Positions 31,124 through 41,600 of a DNA stretch of 64,000 nt are shown here, piece after piece. This stretch comes from Bacteroidetes bacterium UBA1941 (GTDB lineage Bacteria; Bacteroidota; Bacteroidia; Chitinophagales; LD1), in the NCBI GenBank assembly GCA_002336805.1, contig DDEZ01000006.1:62001-126000 (forward strand), written 5' to 3'. Position 1 is the first letter of the stretch. Every line of letters starts with the position of its first letter. Position numbers and translations under genes: made by a program. Under the pieces are notes generated by a model. That model was not told the DNA's origin. It worked only from the letters and a program-made list of their open reading frames with translations, and did not search any database.

Positions 31124-33463
31124 TCAGAATGGATAACCAACGGCCAGCTGAAACCTGCCCGGATTTTTCTTGTTGAAATACCATTTGTTGTCGCTTTGGC
31201 GGCTAGGGTCTCGGATACCCATGCCGTAGTCTACACGCACCACAAAGTAGTTGAAGTCGAGACGCACACCAGCGCCCACGTCTACTGCAAATTCTTTCCA
31301 GAATCGGTTGAAAGCAAAGTTGGCATTTGGGCGGTCCGCGTCTTTATTGAATAGCCAGACATTGCCAGCATCGGCAAAGAGCGCTCCCTTAAACCATTTG
31401 AAGATGTCGAATCGCAACTCCACGTTTGCCTCCATTTTGATATCACCTGTCTGGTTAAAGAAGCCTGTACTTAGATTAGCATCATGGTTAGGGTCCACGT
31501 AGCTGCCGGGGCCAACCTCCCGTACCAGAAAACCACGAAGGCTATTGGGCCCGCCGCTGGAAAACTGCCTTGTGAAAGGAATAGTCTTCGAGTTGCCATA
31601 CGGTATGGCCAGCCCCAGGTAGCTGCGCCCGGCAAACACACTGTGATTTGACACCCGGTAGTAGCCTCTCAGGTCAAATTCCCCGCGCACATATTGCGAA
31701 AAGTCTTTGTTGAATATTTTGTATGGTGGTTCTTTGGGTTTATTTGCATTGGCTGCCGCAAAGCCTGCCATCAGTATGTTGCCTGCAGTCTCCAGGTTGG
31801 TACGGAAGTACATGTACCGCTTGTCATTTTTGCTCACCTGGTTATTATAGATGAAAGTATAGCTCGGGCCGAGTATGATCTGCTCTTGGTAACTACTTTT
31901 TAGCACAGGGTTTTGGTCCAGTCGCAGGTCAAAATATTTGCCAGTCTTGGGCAGGAGAAACAGGGTGAAGTTGATCGGGTTTACGATGTGCCTGATAAAG
32001 GAATTCTGATTCCACTCGTAGCCAAAAGAAGCATTGAAACCATGCAGGTTGTAAAAGAAGGTCGTTTTGCCAGCAGTATCAAAGTCATTCCTTTGCTCGT
32101 AGTTATATGCTATAGTGAGGCGCGTCTTGGGGGCTTTCTCCTTAAACTTGTAGCCAAACTTCTTGCTGAAGGGGAAGAGGAACTTATTAAAGTAATAAGA
32201 TGCTGTAGCAGAAAAGTTCTTGGTAAATATCTGTACCGGCTGGTGTCTTCCAAATGTAAACTGCACACCAGGAGTAAAGTCCACAGCCAGGAGGTCTGAG
32301 CGCTTCGTTATGTTTTTGTTTTTATAGGATAGAGTCCCCGCCACACCAAAGAAGCCTTCATAGTTAATGTTAGCCTCTGCCGATGCTGATACCGTCTGCC
32401 GCTTGCCGGGAGTCATGCTGATGATCACATTCAGGTAGCGCTCTACGCCCGGCACCCTGACGTACTCTACCGTTACAAACTTAAATATGAGCAGGCTGGA
32501 TAGCGCCTTTACAGTTTTTTGATATACCTCCTTGGAGTAGAGCTGGTCGTGAGCCAGAAATGCATTATCCAGGATGACCTGCGGCTTTATCACTTTCTTC
32601 TTATTGATAAAGTAGTATTCGCCTATGCTCAAGGTATCTCTTTTGATCGGGCCCTCTACCAGCTCTGTGCCATAGTCTGTGGTCACATAGATATTATTGA
32701 TCCAGAACTGCTGGTGCGGCATCGAGTCATTCACCTGATTGATACGGATATTGATATTGATCACGTATGGCGAGGTGCTGGAGTCGAGGTCAAAGAATAC
32801 ATAGTCCTTTGTGAAGAGGAAGAAGCCGCTATTCTTCAGGTCCGTCTCTATGCGCTGCTGCTCCGCCTTGAGCCCTACTATCTGAAACCGGTCTCCGCTT
32901 TTCAGTAGAGATTTATCCTTGTGTATGCGGGTGATCGAGTCCGTGAGGAATGGAGCAGTAGGATATGATATCTTGCCTATGCGCCACTGCGGGCCTCGCT
33001 TCACATTGTATGTCACTGTGGTCTTCTTCTTTTTGGTGCTGACCGTATGAGATACTTCGGCATAGAGGTAGCCGTAGTTCTGCAGGTACTGCGCCATCAG
33101 CTTGTCGCTCTTGTCTGCCAGCTCCGGGTCAAATATCACCGGGGCCTCGCCTACTTTGTTTTTGATCCACCAGCGGGTTTTAGTCTCTTTCTTTGGATTA
33201 TTGGCTGCCGTGTAGAGCCAAAGGCGGAAAGGCATAAACCCAAATGCGCGCTTGTTTGGCTGCTGGGCTATGACATGCTGGAGGTCTTCATGCGATTTTT
33301 GCCGCTCAGGTATAGCTTTGTCCTGTATGAATTTGACATTGTTCTTGCGCAGCAGCGTCTGCCCTTCGGTAAATTTTTTGGAGACCCGGCAGCTACTGAC
33401 GGATAGCACGAGCAGCAGCCCCAGGGCTGCCGTGATCAGGTGGTATGTACGCCGTGCATGCAA
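31124..33463 (-). CDS. tamL: TamL-type lipidated BamA/TamA-family outer membrane protein
   Basis: A 779-residue outer-membrane assembly factor. The N-terminus is a lipoprotein signal with lipobox SVSSC (Cys about 25), the mark of TamL, the lipidated Bacteroidota relative of TamA. POTRA-like segments follow (about residues 125-330), then an Omp85 beta barrel; the L6 motif appears as PNSLRGF, and the protein ends in the aromatic VGYPF barrel signal. It is expected to work with TamB in outer-membrane biogenesis, but no tamB gene is adjacent. It is divergent from the RNA methyltransferase gene. Confidence 0.9.
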   Translation of the reverse strand: MHARRTYHLITAALGLLLVLSVSSCRVSKKFTEGQTLLRKNNVKFIQDKAIPERQKSHEDLQHVIAQQPNKRAFGFMPFRLWLYTAANNPKKETKTRWWIKNKVGEAPVIFDPELADKSDKLMAQYLQNYGYLYAEVSHTVSTKKKKTTVTYNVKRGPQWRIGKISYPTAPFLTDSITRIHKDKSLLKSGDRFQIVGLKAEQQRIETDLKNSGFFLFTKDYVFFDLDSSTSPYVININIRINQVNDSMPHQQFWINNIYVTTDYGTELVEGPIKRDTLSIGEYYFINKKKVIKPQVILDNAFLAHDQLYSKEVYQKTVKALSSLLIFKFVTVEYVRVPGVERYLNVIISMTPGKRQTVSASAEANINYEGFFGVAGTLSYKNKNITKRSDLLAVDFTPGVQFTFGRHQPVQIFTKNFSATASYYFNKFLFPFSKKFGYKFKEKAPKTRLTIAYNYEQRNDFDTAGKTTFFYNLHGFNASFGYEWNQNSFIRHIVNPINFTLFLLPKTGKYFDLRLDQNPVLKSSYQEQIILGPSYTFIYNNQVSKNDKRYMYFRTNLETAGNILMAGFAAANANKPKEPPYKIFNKDFSQYVRGEFDLRGYYRVSNHSVFAGRSYLGLAIPYGNSKTIPFTRQFSSGGPNSLRGFLVREVGPGSYVDPNHDANLSTGFFNQTGDIKMEANVELRFDIFKWFKGALFADAGNVWLFNKDADRPNANFAFNRFWKEFAVDVGAGVRLDFNYFVVRVDYGMGIRDPSRQSDNKWYFNKKNPGRFQLAVGYPF

Positions 33464-33510
33464 TGCTATTATAGTCGCTTAAATCTTCTTTATTTATTAC
33501 TTTGGCCGGC

Positions 33511-34251
33511 ATGCCGGTATCCAAAGCGCAAATAAAATTTATCAGGTCACTTCACCAAAAGAAGTACCGTCAAATGTATGGTAAATTTTTGGTGGAGGGA
33601 GACAAGTCGGTACGTGAACTACTCCACAGCGCTTTCAAAATTGATGCCATTTATGGCCTATCAGACTGGGTGGAGCGGCATCATACTCAGGCTGTTGAGC
33701 TCCATGCTGTGTCTCCCGCAGAGCTGGCAGAGCTCTCTACGCATGAGCAGCCGGACGAGGTAGTAGCAGTAGCGCATATACCTGTACAGGAGCCCAGCAG
33801 TCTATCTCCGGCAGGCCTATATATAGCGTGTGACAGGCTCAACGACCCGGGTAACGCTGGTACCATCATCCGTATTGCGGATTGGTTTGGTGCATCTGCT
33901 GTTATTTTTTCTGAAAACTCAGTAGACGTTTATAATCCTAAAGTAGTGTCGGCTGCTAAAGGGTCACTCTTTCGCATGCCGGTCATCTATGCTGATCTGG
34001 CTACGCTCCTGGCAGATAATAAAGACCTGCCTGTGATAGGCACCTATATGGATGGCGAGAGTATCTACAGCACTCGCCTCCCTGCGTCTGGCATACTGCT
34101 GATAGGCAATGAAGCCAACGGTATAGGAGAGGAGCTGTTAGCTCTGGTATCAAAGCGCATTTCTATTCCTGCCTTCGGCAAAGCGGAATCACTAAATGCG
34201 GGTGTAGCTACAGGGATTTTGATGAGCGAGTGGCGGAGGCAGCTGAGCTAG
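33511..34251 (+). CDS. SpoU/TrmH-family RNA 2'-O-methyltransferase
   Basis: SAM-dependent methyltransferase of the SPOUT class that methylates a ribose in rRNA or tRNA. I take the ATG at 33511 (MPVSKAQIKFIRSL, 246 residues); an upstream TTG adds MAG. The N-terminal substrate-binding domain (SLHQKKYRQMYGKFLVEGDK) is typical. The knot motifs are DPGNAGTIIRIADWFGA, LLIGNEANGIGEE and IPAFGKAESLNAGVATGIL. The exact target nucleotide is not shown. Confidence 0.9.
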   Translation: MPVSKAQIKFIRSLHQKKYRQMYGKFLVEGDKSVRELLHSAFKIDAIYGLSDWVERHHTQAVELHAVSPAELAELSTHEQPDEVVAVAHIPVQEPSSLSPAGLYIACDRLNDPGNAGTIIRIADWFGASAVIFSENSVDVYNPKVVSAAKGSLFRMPVIYADLATLLADNKDLPVIGTYMDGESIYSTRLPASGILLIGNEANGIGEELLALVSKRISIPAFGKAESLNAGVATGILMSEWRRQLS

Positions 34252-34290
34252 CAAAGTTTCAGCGTTCATTTCGATTGGACTGGTCTGTTT

Positions 34291-34488
34291 AAAATAAAAA
34301 ACCCACACAGGAACTGACGTTAAGTTGCTTAAGTCAGGATTTGGGCTTAGCCTTCACGCTGTAATCCGCCGTTAACCTGTTTTGTGGACGAGGCTCTGAT
34401 CGCTCAGAGTGCGGCCCGCCATTGCAAAGGACGATTATAGGCCCGGTTAAATATTAATATCCAACTAACGCATCTTCCTGTGTGGGGT
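34291..34488 (-). ncRNA. Structured RNA candidate, about 190 nt, possibly 6S RNA
   Basis: On the minus strand ACCCCACACAGGAA (from 34488) pairs with TTCCTGTGTGGGT (34313-34301), a 12-bp closing stem, and a second block (CGTTAGTTG with CAACTTAACG) extends it after an internal loop. The 3' arm runs into TTTTTTATTTT, so the RNA would end as its own terminator. An inner hairpin CTCTGA-GCGA-TCAGAG sits near the centre. There is no coding potential. Length, long imperfect rod and terminal stem fit 6S RNA, but I could not match conserved 6S residues. The strand choice rests on the T-tract; no clear promoter was seen. Confidence 0.45.
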
Positions 34489-34498
34489 ATCTTAAAAA

Positions 34499-34550
34499 CT
34501 CTTGCCACTGCTTACGTTTCGACGTCTCCGGAGAGACAGCAGGGCAAGAG
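34499..34550. other. Strong imperfect hairpin beside the structured RNA
   Basis: CTCTTGCC-A-CTGCT pairs with AGCAG-GGCAAGAG (8 + 5 bp), with inner GTCTC/GAGAC and ACGT/ACGT pairings. On the minus strand it is followed by TTTTTAAG, so it could terminate minus-strand transcripts or be the 5' domain of the RNA at 34291-34488. On the plus strand it would lie in the upstream region of the TPR lipoprotein gene. Confidence 0.55.
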
Positions 34551-34594
34551 GTTAATTTTATCAAAGAACTACTGTAAAGTTACACCTTTCAGAT

Positions 34595-34602
34595 TAAATT
34601 TG
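34595..34602 (+). promoter_or_regulatory. Bacteroidota-type -7 element before the TPR lipoprotein gene
   Basis: TAAATTTG fits TAnnTTTG and ends five bases before the ATG at 34608, again implying a very short or absent leader. No TTTG at -33 was seen. Confidence 0.35.
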
Positions 34603-34607
34603 ACCAG

Positions 34608-35639
34608 ATGAAACGAATAATTTTTATTGACATTCCGGCAGTTTTGATATGCCTGAGCCTGCTCTCTGGCTGCTGGAGGTCCGGACAGAAAGACGGTACT
34701 ACTGCAGCACACAATGACTCGACCAAGGTTCATTCACATGCGATAGATGAGGTGTCTGTACTGATCAAAAAGGACTCTCTGAATGCGGAGCTGTACTTCA
34801 AACGTGCACAGCTGTACCAAGGCTTGGGTGATCTGAAATCCGCCCTCACTGATATGTACCTGGCTGGTGTACTGGACCCTAAGAACAATGACTATAACCT
34901 TTACGCGGCAGATCTCTTCATACAGGATAAAGAACCTAAGCGTGCGATAGCCCTGCTGGACCATGCTATTTCCCTTGATTCTTCCAATGTGAAATACTAT
35001 GTCTATGGTGGCAAGTTTGCCTACCTGATCAAGGACTATCCTACCGCACTGGCACACTTCAATGAAGGTATCAGGATAGATATTTTCAACCCTGACCTCT
35101 ACTACTGGAGAGGTATGACCTATATGGATATGGGCGATACGATCCGCGCGCTGTCTGCACTCCAGACCTGCGTAGAGCAGGACCCTAAGAACTCAGATGC
35201 CTATCTCCAGATAGGCCTGCTGCTGCAGGAGCGCAAGGACAAGATGGCGGATAAATACCTGGATAATGCGGTCAAAGCAAATCCAAAGGCTACGGATGCC
35301 CTGTATGCCAAAGGATTTGCACAGCAGGAAGCGGGGAAGTATAAGGAGTCTATAGAGACATTTAAGGCGATCATAGAGCGCGACTACAAGAATGAAGAGG
35401 CGCTGTATGCTCTCGGCGTCAGCTATATGCAGGTAGACTCTATACAGCCAGCCTACAAGTACTTTGGCATGGCCATACAGATGGACCCGAAATATGCTGA
35501 GGCATACTACAAGAAGGGCCGCTGTGCCGAAGAAATGAAGCACATACAGGAGGCAAAGTCTCTCTACCAGGACTGCCTCAATATTAAGCCGGACTACAAG
35601 CTGGCACTGGATGGGCTGAAGCGTCTGGGCGGTAGCTAG
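34608..35639 (+). CDS. TPR-repeat lipoprotein
   Basis: A 343-residue lipoprotein with lipobox LLSGC (Cys about 22). From about residue 55 to the end it is built of consecutive tetratricopeptide repeats of 34 residues; the pattern with Trp/Leu, Gly-8, Tyr-11 and Ala-20 can be followed eight or so times, for example DLYYWRGMTYMDMGDTIRAL and AEAYYKKGRCAEEMKHIQEA. TPR arrays mediate protein-protein contacts; in the envelope they often serve assembly complexes. The binding partner is unknown. The structured RNA lies directly upstream. Confidence 0.88.
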   Translation: MKRIIFIDIPAVLICLSLLSGCWRSGQKDGTTAAHNDSTKVHSHAIDEVSVLIKKDSLNAELYFKRAQLYQGLGDLKSALTDMYLAGVLDPKNNDYNLYAADLFIQDKEPKRAIALLDHAISLDSSNVKYYVYGGKFAYLIKDYPTALAHFNEGIRIDIFNPDLYYWRGMTYMDMGDTIRALSALQTCVEQDPKNSDAYLQIGLLLQERKDKMADKYLDNAVKANPKATDALYAKGFAQQEAGKYKESIETFKAIIERDYKNEEALYALGVSYMQVDSIQPAYKYFGMAIQMDPKYAEAYYKKGRCAEEMKHIQEAKSLYQDCLNIKPDYKLALDGLKRLGGS

Positions 35640-35680
35640 GCAATAGCTCCAATTCCAATACCTTTTTCTACCTTTAGCGC

Positions 35681-36871
35681 ATGTACATACTCTATGACCC
35701 GGCAGCTATCCGTATGGACCTGCTGCCGCTCACATATATGCGCCCAGTAGCGGATTGCCGCGTGGGTATCATGACCATCCGCGAGAAGTGGCAGCACCTG
35801 CTCGATACAGAGACCTATACGCTCTCCGAAAGCTACCTGTCCGCGAAGTTCCCTTTTTGTACGGAGGCAGGTAGTCATATCTATATCAATGGGTCTGTAC
35901 TGCCTACTGCAGAGATGGCCCGCCTGGTGCAGACGCTCAGGGACGGGCAGGCCCTGCATGTGAACGGCACGACCATAGCCTACTGTGCTGACCAGCCGCA
36001 GGCATGGCCGGAGATAGAGGCGGCAGCTAACGCAGCGCACTATGTGACCTACACCGAGGACGTACGCCAGATCAGGTTTCCGTATGATGTTTTCCGACTG
36101 AACGGGATAGAGATTGAATCTGATTTTAAGCTGCTTACAGATGGTCGTATTTCTCAATCGATCAGCGAGACCAATACAGTGATAGGCGATAGCCGACTGG
36201 TCTTTATAGAAGAAGGAGCGTCTGTGGAGTGCAGTACCTTCAATGTAAAAGGCGGTCCTGTATACATAGGCCGGGATGCGGAGGTGATGGAGGGCTGCCT
36301 GGTACGGGGGCCATTTGCGCTGGGAGAGCATGGTGGGCTCAAGATGGCTGCCAAGATCTATGGCGCTACCACCATCGGCCCGCACTGCAAAGTGGGCGGC
36401 GAGGTGAGCAATGCCGTCTTCTTTGGCTATAGCAACAAAGGGCATGACGGCTTCATAGGCAACTCTGTGATAGCCGAATGGTGCAACCTGGGCGCAGATA
36501 CCAACTGCTCCAACCTCAAGAATAACTACGGCACCGTAGATGTGTGGAACTATCCCACGGAGAGCTATCTATCCTCCGGCATGCAGTTTCACGGGCTGAT
36601 CATGGCAGACCATGCCAAGAGCGGTATCAATACTATGTTTAATACAGGCACTACAGTCGGTGTGGCAGCCAATGTTTTTGACGGAGGTTTCCCTGATAAA
36701 TTTATTCCATCCTTCACCTGGGGCGGGGCGGGAGAGAAGCAGACCTTCCGTTTTGACAAGGCCCTGGAGGTGGCAGAGCGGATGATGGCGCGCAGGGAGA
36801 TCAAACTCACACAGGGAGACATCGACATGATGCAGATAGCCTCTGACCGGGATGAAAAATATCGCAAGTAA
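35681..36871 (+). CDS. Bacteroidota GlmU-like sugar nucleotidyltransferase/acetyltransferase
   Basis: A 396-residue protein of the alternative Bacteroidota GlmU group, which is thought to supply UDP-GlcNAc for cell-wall synthesis. The N-terminal domain starts MYILYDPAAIRMDLLPLTYM with RPVADCRVGIMTIREKW, the hallmark of this group; the classical GlmU pyrophosphorylase motif is absent. From about residue 180 a left-handed beta helix of hexapeptide repeats follows (VYIGRDAEVMEGCLVRGPFA, TIGPHCKVGGEVSNAVFFGY), with the acetyl-CoA-binding region after NLGADTNCSNLKNNYG. tpiA follows after 23 bases. Confidence 0.88.
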   Translation: MYILYDPAAIRMDLLPLTYMRPVADCRVGIMTIREKWQHLLDTETYTLSESYLSAKFPFCTEAGSHIYINGSVLPTAEMARLVQTLRDGQALHVNGTTIAYCADQPQAWPEIEAAANAAHYVTYTEDVRQIRFPYDVFRLNGIEIESDFKLLTDGRISQSISETNTVIGDSRLVFIEEGASVECSTFNVKGGPVYIGRDAEVMEGCLVRGPFALGEHGGLKMAAKIYGATTIGPHCKVGGEVSNAVFFGYSNKGHDGFIGNSVIAEWCNLGADTNCSNLKNNYGTVDVWNYPTESYLSSGMQFHGLIMADHAKSGINTMFNTGTTVGVAANVFDGGFPDKFIPSFTWGGAGEKQTFRFDKALEVAERMMARREIKLTQGDIDMMQIASDRDEKYRK

Positions 36872-36894
36872 AAGACAGTAAGAAGAGATAAGCA

Positions 36895-37644
36895 ATGAGA
36901 AGAAAGATCATAGCGGGCAACTGGAAGATGAACCTGAAAATGGAAGAGGCTAAAGCACTCGCTACAGCTGTACGCGAAGCAGAGGGCAGCTATCATCATG
37001 AGGTCATATTGTGCCCGTCATTTCCCTATCTGACCGCGCTGGCAGATGTGCTGAGTGGCAGCAAGATAGCCCTCGGCGCGCAAAACTGTGCAGACCGTGA
37101 GCATGGCGCCTTCACCGGAGAGGTGTCTGCACCGATGCTGGCATCTATAGGCATACCCTATGTGATCATAGGACATAGTGAGCGCCGCATCTACTACCAT
37201 GAGTCTCACGCCGTACTGAAAGATAAGATCGACATCGCTCTGGCACATGGCCTGAAGCCTATCTTCTGCTGCGGCGAGACCAAGGAAATACGCCTGGACG
37301 AGCAGCAGGAAAACTATGTAGAGCGACAGTTGGAGGAGAGCTTGTTTCATCTCAGCGAAGATGACATACTGCGTATCACCATAGCCTATGAGCCAGTGTG
37401 GGCTATAGGCACGGGCCTTACCGCCTCACCGCAGCAGGCGCAGGATATGCATCACTTCATCCGCACACGTGTAGCAGCCAGATATGGCGCTGCTGTGGCA
37501 GAGCAGCTCATCATACAGTACGGCGGCAGTGTGAAGCCGGACAATGCAGCAGAACTCTTCTCCCAGCCCGATGTAGATGGCGGCCTGATAGGAGGTGCTG
37601 CTCTCAAGGCAGCAGACTTTATCGCCATCATCACCGCAGTGTGA
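36895..37644 (+). CDS. tpiA: Triose-phosphate isomerase
   Basis: Interconverts dihydroxyacetone phosphate and glyceraldehyde 3-phosphate. The 249-residue TIM barrel has the substrate lysine in AGNWKMN, the electrophilic His in IGHSERR, the catalytic Glu in AYEPVWAIGTG, and phosphate-gripping loops QYGGSVKPDN and DGGLIGGAAL. It is probably cotranscribed with the GlmU-like gene and with prmA, which begins 27 bases later. The identification is secure. Confidence 0.98.
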   Translation: MRRKIIAGNWKMNLKMEEAKALATAVREAEGSYHHEVILCPSFPYLTALADVLSGSKIALGAQNCADREHGAFTGEVSAPMLASIGIPYVIIGHSERRIYYHESHAVLKDKIDIALAHGLKPIFCCGETKEIRLDEQQENYVERQLEESLFHLSEDDILRITIAYEPVWAIGTGLTASPQQAQDMHHFIRTRVAARYGAAVAEQLIIQYGGSVKPDNAAELFSQPDVDGGLIGGAALKAADFIAIITAV

Positions 37645-37671
37645 TATTATTTCAAAACACAATCAGCAATC

Positions 37672-38493
37672 GTGGATTATATACAGTATGAGTTTTTTAC
37701 CCGTGAGGAGGCGCTTCGTGATTTCCTGATATCTATCCTGCCCGAGGTAGGGTTTGATGGATTTGAGGAGCAGCCGGACTCGGTGCGCGCCTTCATACCC
37801 GGCCCGGCGGTCAAGCAGGAAGATATACATGAGATACTACGAGACAATGGGCTGGATCATATCACCTTTCAGACCTCAGTGATAGCGCAGCAAAACTGGA
37901 ATGAACAATGGGAAAAGAGTTTCCATCCGCTCATCATAGCGGGCAGGGTCAGTATACGTGCACCGTTTCATGACCCGCAGCCTGCAGACTATGAGCTGAT
38001 CATAGAGCCCAAGATGTCCTTTGGCACCGGCCACCACGCTACTACTGCGCTCATGATAGAGCAGATGCTGGATATGGACCTGCGCGGCAAGGATGTAGTA
38101 GACTTCGGCAGTGGTACCGGAGTGCTGGCCATACTGGCTGAGAAACTGGGTGCCACCCGTATCGTGGCGATAGACAACGAAGAGTGGGCCGTAGAAAACT
38201 GCCGGGAGAATACGGAGCGCAACAATGTGAGCAAGATACAGGTGATACATGCCGATACTATGTCTGTGGTATCGGAGCAATATGATGTCATGCTGGCCAA
38301 TATCAACCGCAATGTGATCATGAAGAATCTGGAGCTGTGGCGCACTTTTATCAGGACCGGGGGCGTTTTAGTGATCAGTGGCATACTGGTCACTGATACC
38401 AAGGCGGTGACCGACCTGGCAGTTCAGCTCGGCTACTCCGTGATACGTCAGCTCACACGTGATGGTTGGGTCAGTATCAGTTTCCACGCATAG
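37672..38493 (+). CDS. prmA: Ribosomal protein L11 methyltransferase
   Basis: Trimethylates ribosomal protein L11 using SAM. The 273-residue protein has the PrmA linker signature SFGTGHHATTALM, the SAM site VVDFGSGTGVLAILAEK and the catalytic-site motif LANINRNV. It starts with GTG at 37672 (MDYIQYEFFTREE); no nearby ATG fits. The N-terminal ferredoxin-like L11-binding domain is present though shorter than in E. coli. It closes the glmU-like/tpiA/prmA cluster. Confidence 0.93.
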   Translation: MDYIQYEFFTREEALRDFLISILPEVGFDGFEEQPDSVRAFIPGPAVKQEDIHEILRDNGLDHITFQTSVIAQQNWNEQWEKSFHPLIIAGRVSIRAPFHDPQPADYELIIEPKMSFGTGHHATTALMIEQMLDMDLRGKDVVDFGSGTGVLAILAEKLGATRIVAIDNEEWAVENCRENTERNNVSKIQVIHADTMSVVSEQYDVMLANINRNVIMKNLELWRTFIRTGGVLVISGILVTDTKAVTDLAVQLGYSVIRQLTRDGWVSISFHA

Positions 38494-38636
38494 GCTGGTT
38501 TATAATTTTTGACCCGCATCTAAACCCCAAACATTTTTTTAGTAATTTGTCCCGGTTGGAATAGATTACTTTTATTAATACTGTAACTCACAGTGATGTG
38601 GTCGCATTGGCTACCGGCATCATACAATACACGGAA

Positions 38637-41600
38637 ATGACAAAAAGACTCCTGGCCCTGGCATTTATCCTGACACTGATCACGCGTGTGGACGCCCAGA
38701 CGCTCACCACCTTTCCCACGGAGAGGGATAAATACATCAAGGCTGTAGACCAGATGATGACCGGCTCTAAGGCCGAGAACCTGATGCAGGCTGATGAAGA
38801 CTTCAATAAGAACATCAAAAGCGGCGCTATCTCAGATGCACAGCTGCAGCAGGTCATAGCCGCTACCAATGTGCTGGCTCCGCGCAATCTGGCGCCATTC
38901 CCGTATTACTTCAACTTCTTCACTACGATCAACGCTTTTGCTAAAAACAAGATAGCTGCTGATAAGTTTAATAACTGGCTGGATATACTCGGACAGGTGA
39001 CCAAGGGACAGAAGAAAGGTGATAACCATGATCTGGGCAAGTTTCTCGAGTTCTCAGTAGCATTCTTTGAAAAGGGAGCACTCTATAGCTCTATGTCCAA
39101 GACCTGGAGGACGGATTCAAAGGCGTACACGCTCAGCTATGAAAGTTGGAAGCCTGTAGTGTCCGTACCGCTGTGCAAACTGACTGGTACTACCAGTAGT
39201 GACACGATCTATATCAACAGCACCTCGGGTAAATACTTTCCTACAGAAAACAAATGGTACGGCAGGGGAGGGCACGTAGACTGGGAGCGCAATAAGCTCA
39301 GCTCTTCTAATGTGTTTGCAAACTTCCGCTCAGAGTACACGATCAATTTTGATAATACCATTTACACAGTAGACTCTGTTGAGTTTTACTATAAGGACTT
39401 CTTTGCCACGCCACTGTATGGCAAGTTTACAGACAAATTTGTAGGAGGAAATGACTCTGCATCTTCCTATCCGCGCTTTGACTCCTGGTCTAAGAATGTA
39501 ACGCTGAAAGAGATAGTGCCGAATGCGATCTACTCCGGTGGCTTCGGCCTGTGGGGACCCAAGGTGATGGGCTATGGCGTGCCTGATACGCCAGCTACAG
39601 TGACTTTCTATAAAAGGGATAAGACCAGGGCTGTCACGGCTTATTCGCAGTCCTTTACGATCAAAAAAGGAGAGGAGGTAGGATCTCCAAAGGCAGAGGT
39701 CATCATATTCAATGGCAATGATACTATCTACCATCCGCAGCTGACACTGACCTACAAGGCAAAAAATAATGAGCTGCGACTGCTCAGAGGAGAGTCCGGT
39801 ATATCTAAGTCTAAGTTCTTTGACTCCTATCACAATCACGAGTTTGAAGTGGACGCGATATTCTGGAATCTCGACTCCTCGCGCATGCAGCTTCGTACGC
39901 TGAATGGTATAGGCCAGGTAGGATCAGTATTTGAGTCTAATAACTTCTTCAATAAAGAACGTATCCGCCAGATACAGGGCGGTGCACCATATGAGCCACT
40001 GTCAATCATCAAGAGGATGTATGAGAAAACCGGCAATCGCGACCTGAATGCTGCAGACCTGGCCAAGGCCATAGACCCGCACCTGACAGAGGAGCAGGCC
40101 AAGTCACTCTATTATAGCCTCGTAGAGGGGGGCTTCATACGCTATGATGAAAACACAGGTACCGTGACCATGCGGGATAAGGTAGTGAACTATGTGATGT
40201 CAAACTCCAAGAAGCTGGACTATGATATCATACGCCTGAAGTCTGTGCCTAAGGCCGGTATGGACTACATAGACCTCAAGAGCAATACTGTAGAGCTGAA
40301 GGGTGTGGATGCAGTGCCGATCAGTGACACGGCTAAGGTGGTGATATTCCCATACAACAGGTCTATCAATATCCAGAAGAACCGCGACATGACCTTTGAT
40401 GGCCTCGTGTACGGTGGCCGCCTGGATTTCTTTGGGCGCAATTATAAGTTCGATTACCAGCCATTCACTTTTGACCTGAATGGCCTGGACTCTATGCGTA
40501 TCAATATACCTGACAGTGCAGGCCGACTGGATGCCAATGGCGAACCGATGCTGCGGACCCTGCTCACAGATATCGTAGGTGTGAAAGGCCTGCTGGAGGT
40601 AGATGCGCCGATCAATAAGTCCGGACGTACGCGCCTGTCTCAGTTTCCTAAACTGACGAGCAAGGACAAGTCATACGCCTACTATGACGATATAGCCGGA
40701 GGCGCGTACAAGCGTAAGGATTTTTATTTTGAGCTGTTGCCTTTCCGCCTCGATAGCCTCAATACCTTCACCCCATCAGTGATCAACTGGGATGGAAGGC
40801 TGGTATCAGGAGGTATATTCCCTGATATCAAAAATAAGCTGCACATCATGCCGGACCTATCTCTCGGCTTTGATATTATATCGCCTGATGGAGGATATGC
40901 CCTGTACAAGGATGGTAGCAAATATGAGGGAGACCTGACACTGAATCACAGCGGCCTCTCTGGTAAGGGCAAGATAGATCACCTCACGGCCACATTTACT
41001 TCACACAATATTATGTTCTATCCGGATTCACTGCATGCCACCAGTGACTCCCTGCATATCAAAAAGGTTTTCGATGGCGTAAAGACGCCTGAGGTAGCCA
41101 GCACCGGCAATGATATCTTCTGGAAGACAAAGTCTGACAGCATGCTCATACGCAGCGTGAAGGACAAGGCCTTTGCGATGTATGAAAATCAAACCTCCTT
41201 CAACGGTACATTGCTGCTCACTGCCAAAGGGCTCCGGGGCAATGGCTTCCTCGATTGGGCAGAGGCCAACCTGACGTCAAAAGATTTCCATTTCCAGACG
41301 GAAAACCTCTCTGCAGATACAGCGTCTATGAATATCAAGTCGATCTCAGGAGATAAGGTGACCTTCAAAACACCAAACGTAAATGCCAAGATCGACTTTA
41401 AGAACCGAGTCGGCGATTTCAAATCAAACATACCGGACAATCCGACCGAGTTTGCCTACAATCAGTTTAAGACAAAGATCGCTGAGTTCAAATGGTACAT
41501 AGATCAGAAGATACTGGACTTCCGAGTGCCACCTGGCAGCCAGGGTGAGTACTTTACCTCTACACGCGCCAGCCAGATGGGGCTGCAGTTTCTGGCCAAA

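Noticed and set aside
34321..34530. Cobalamin riboswitch, suggested by AGTCAGGA and GCCACTG on the plus strand
   Set aside because: The two motifs are in the wrong order for that riboswitch, about 170 bases apart, and the rest of the consensus is missing.
34291..34560. tmRNA or RNase P RNA at the structured region
   Set aside because: No tRNA-like CCA end, tag ORF or RNase P core (GGAAAGTCCGGGC-like) is present.
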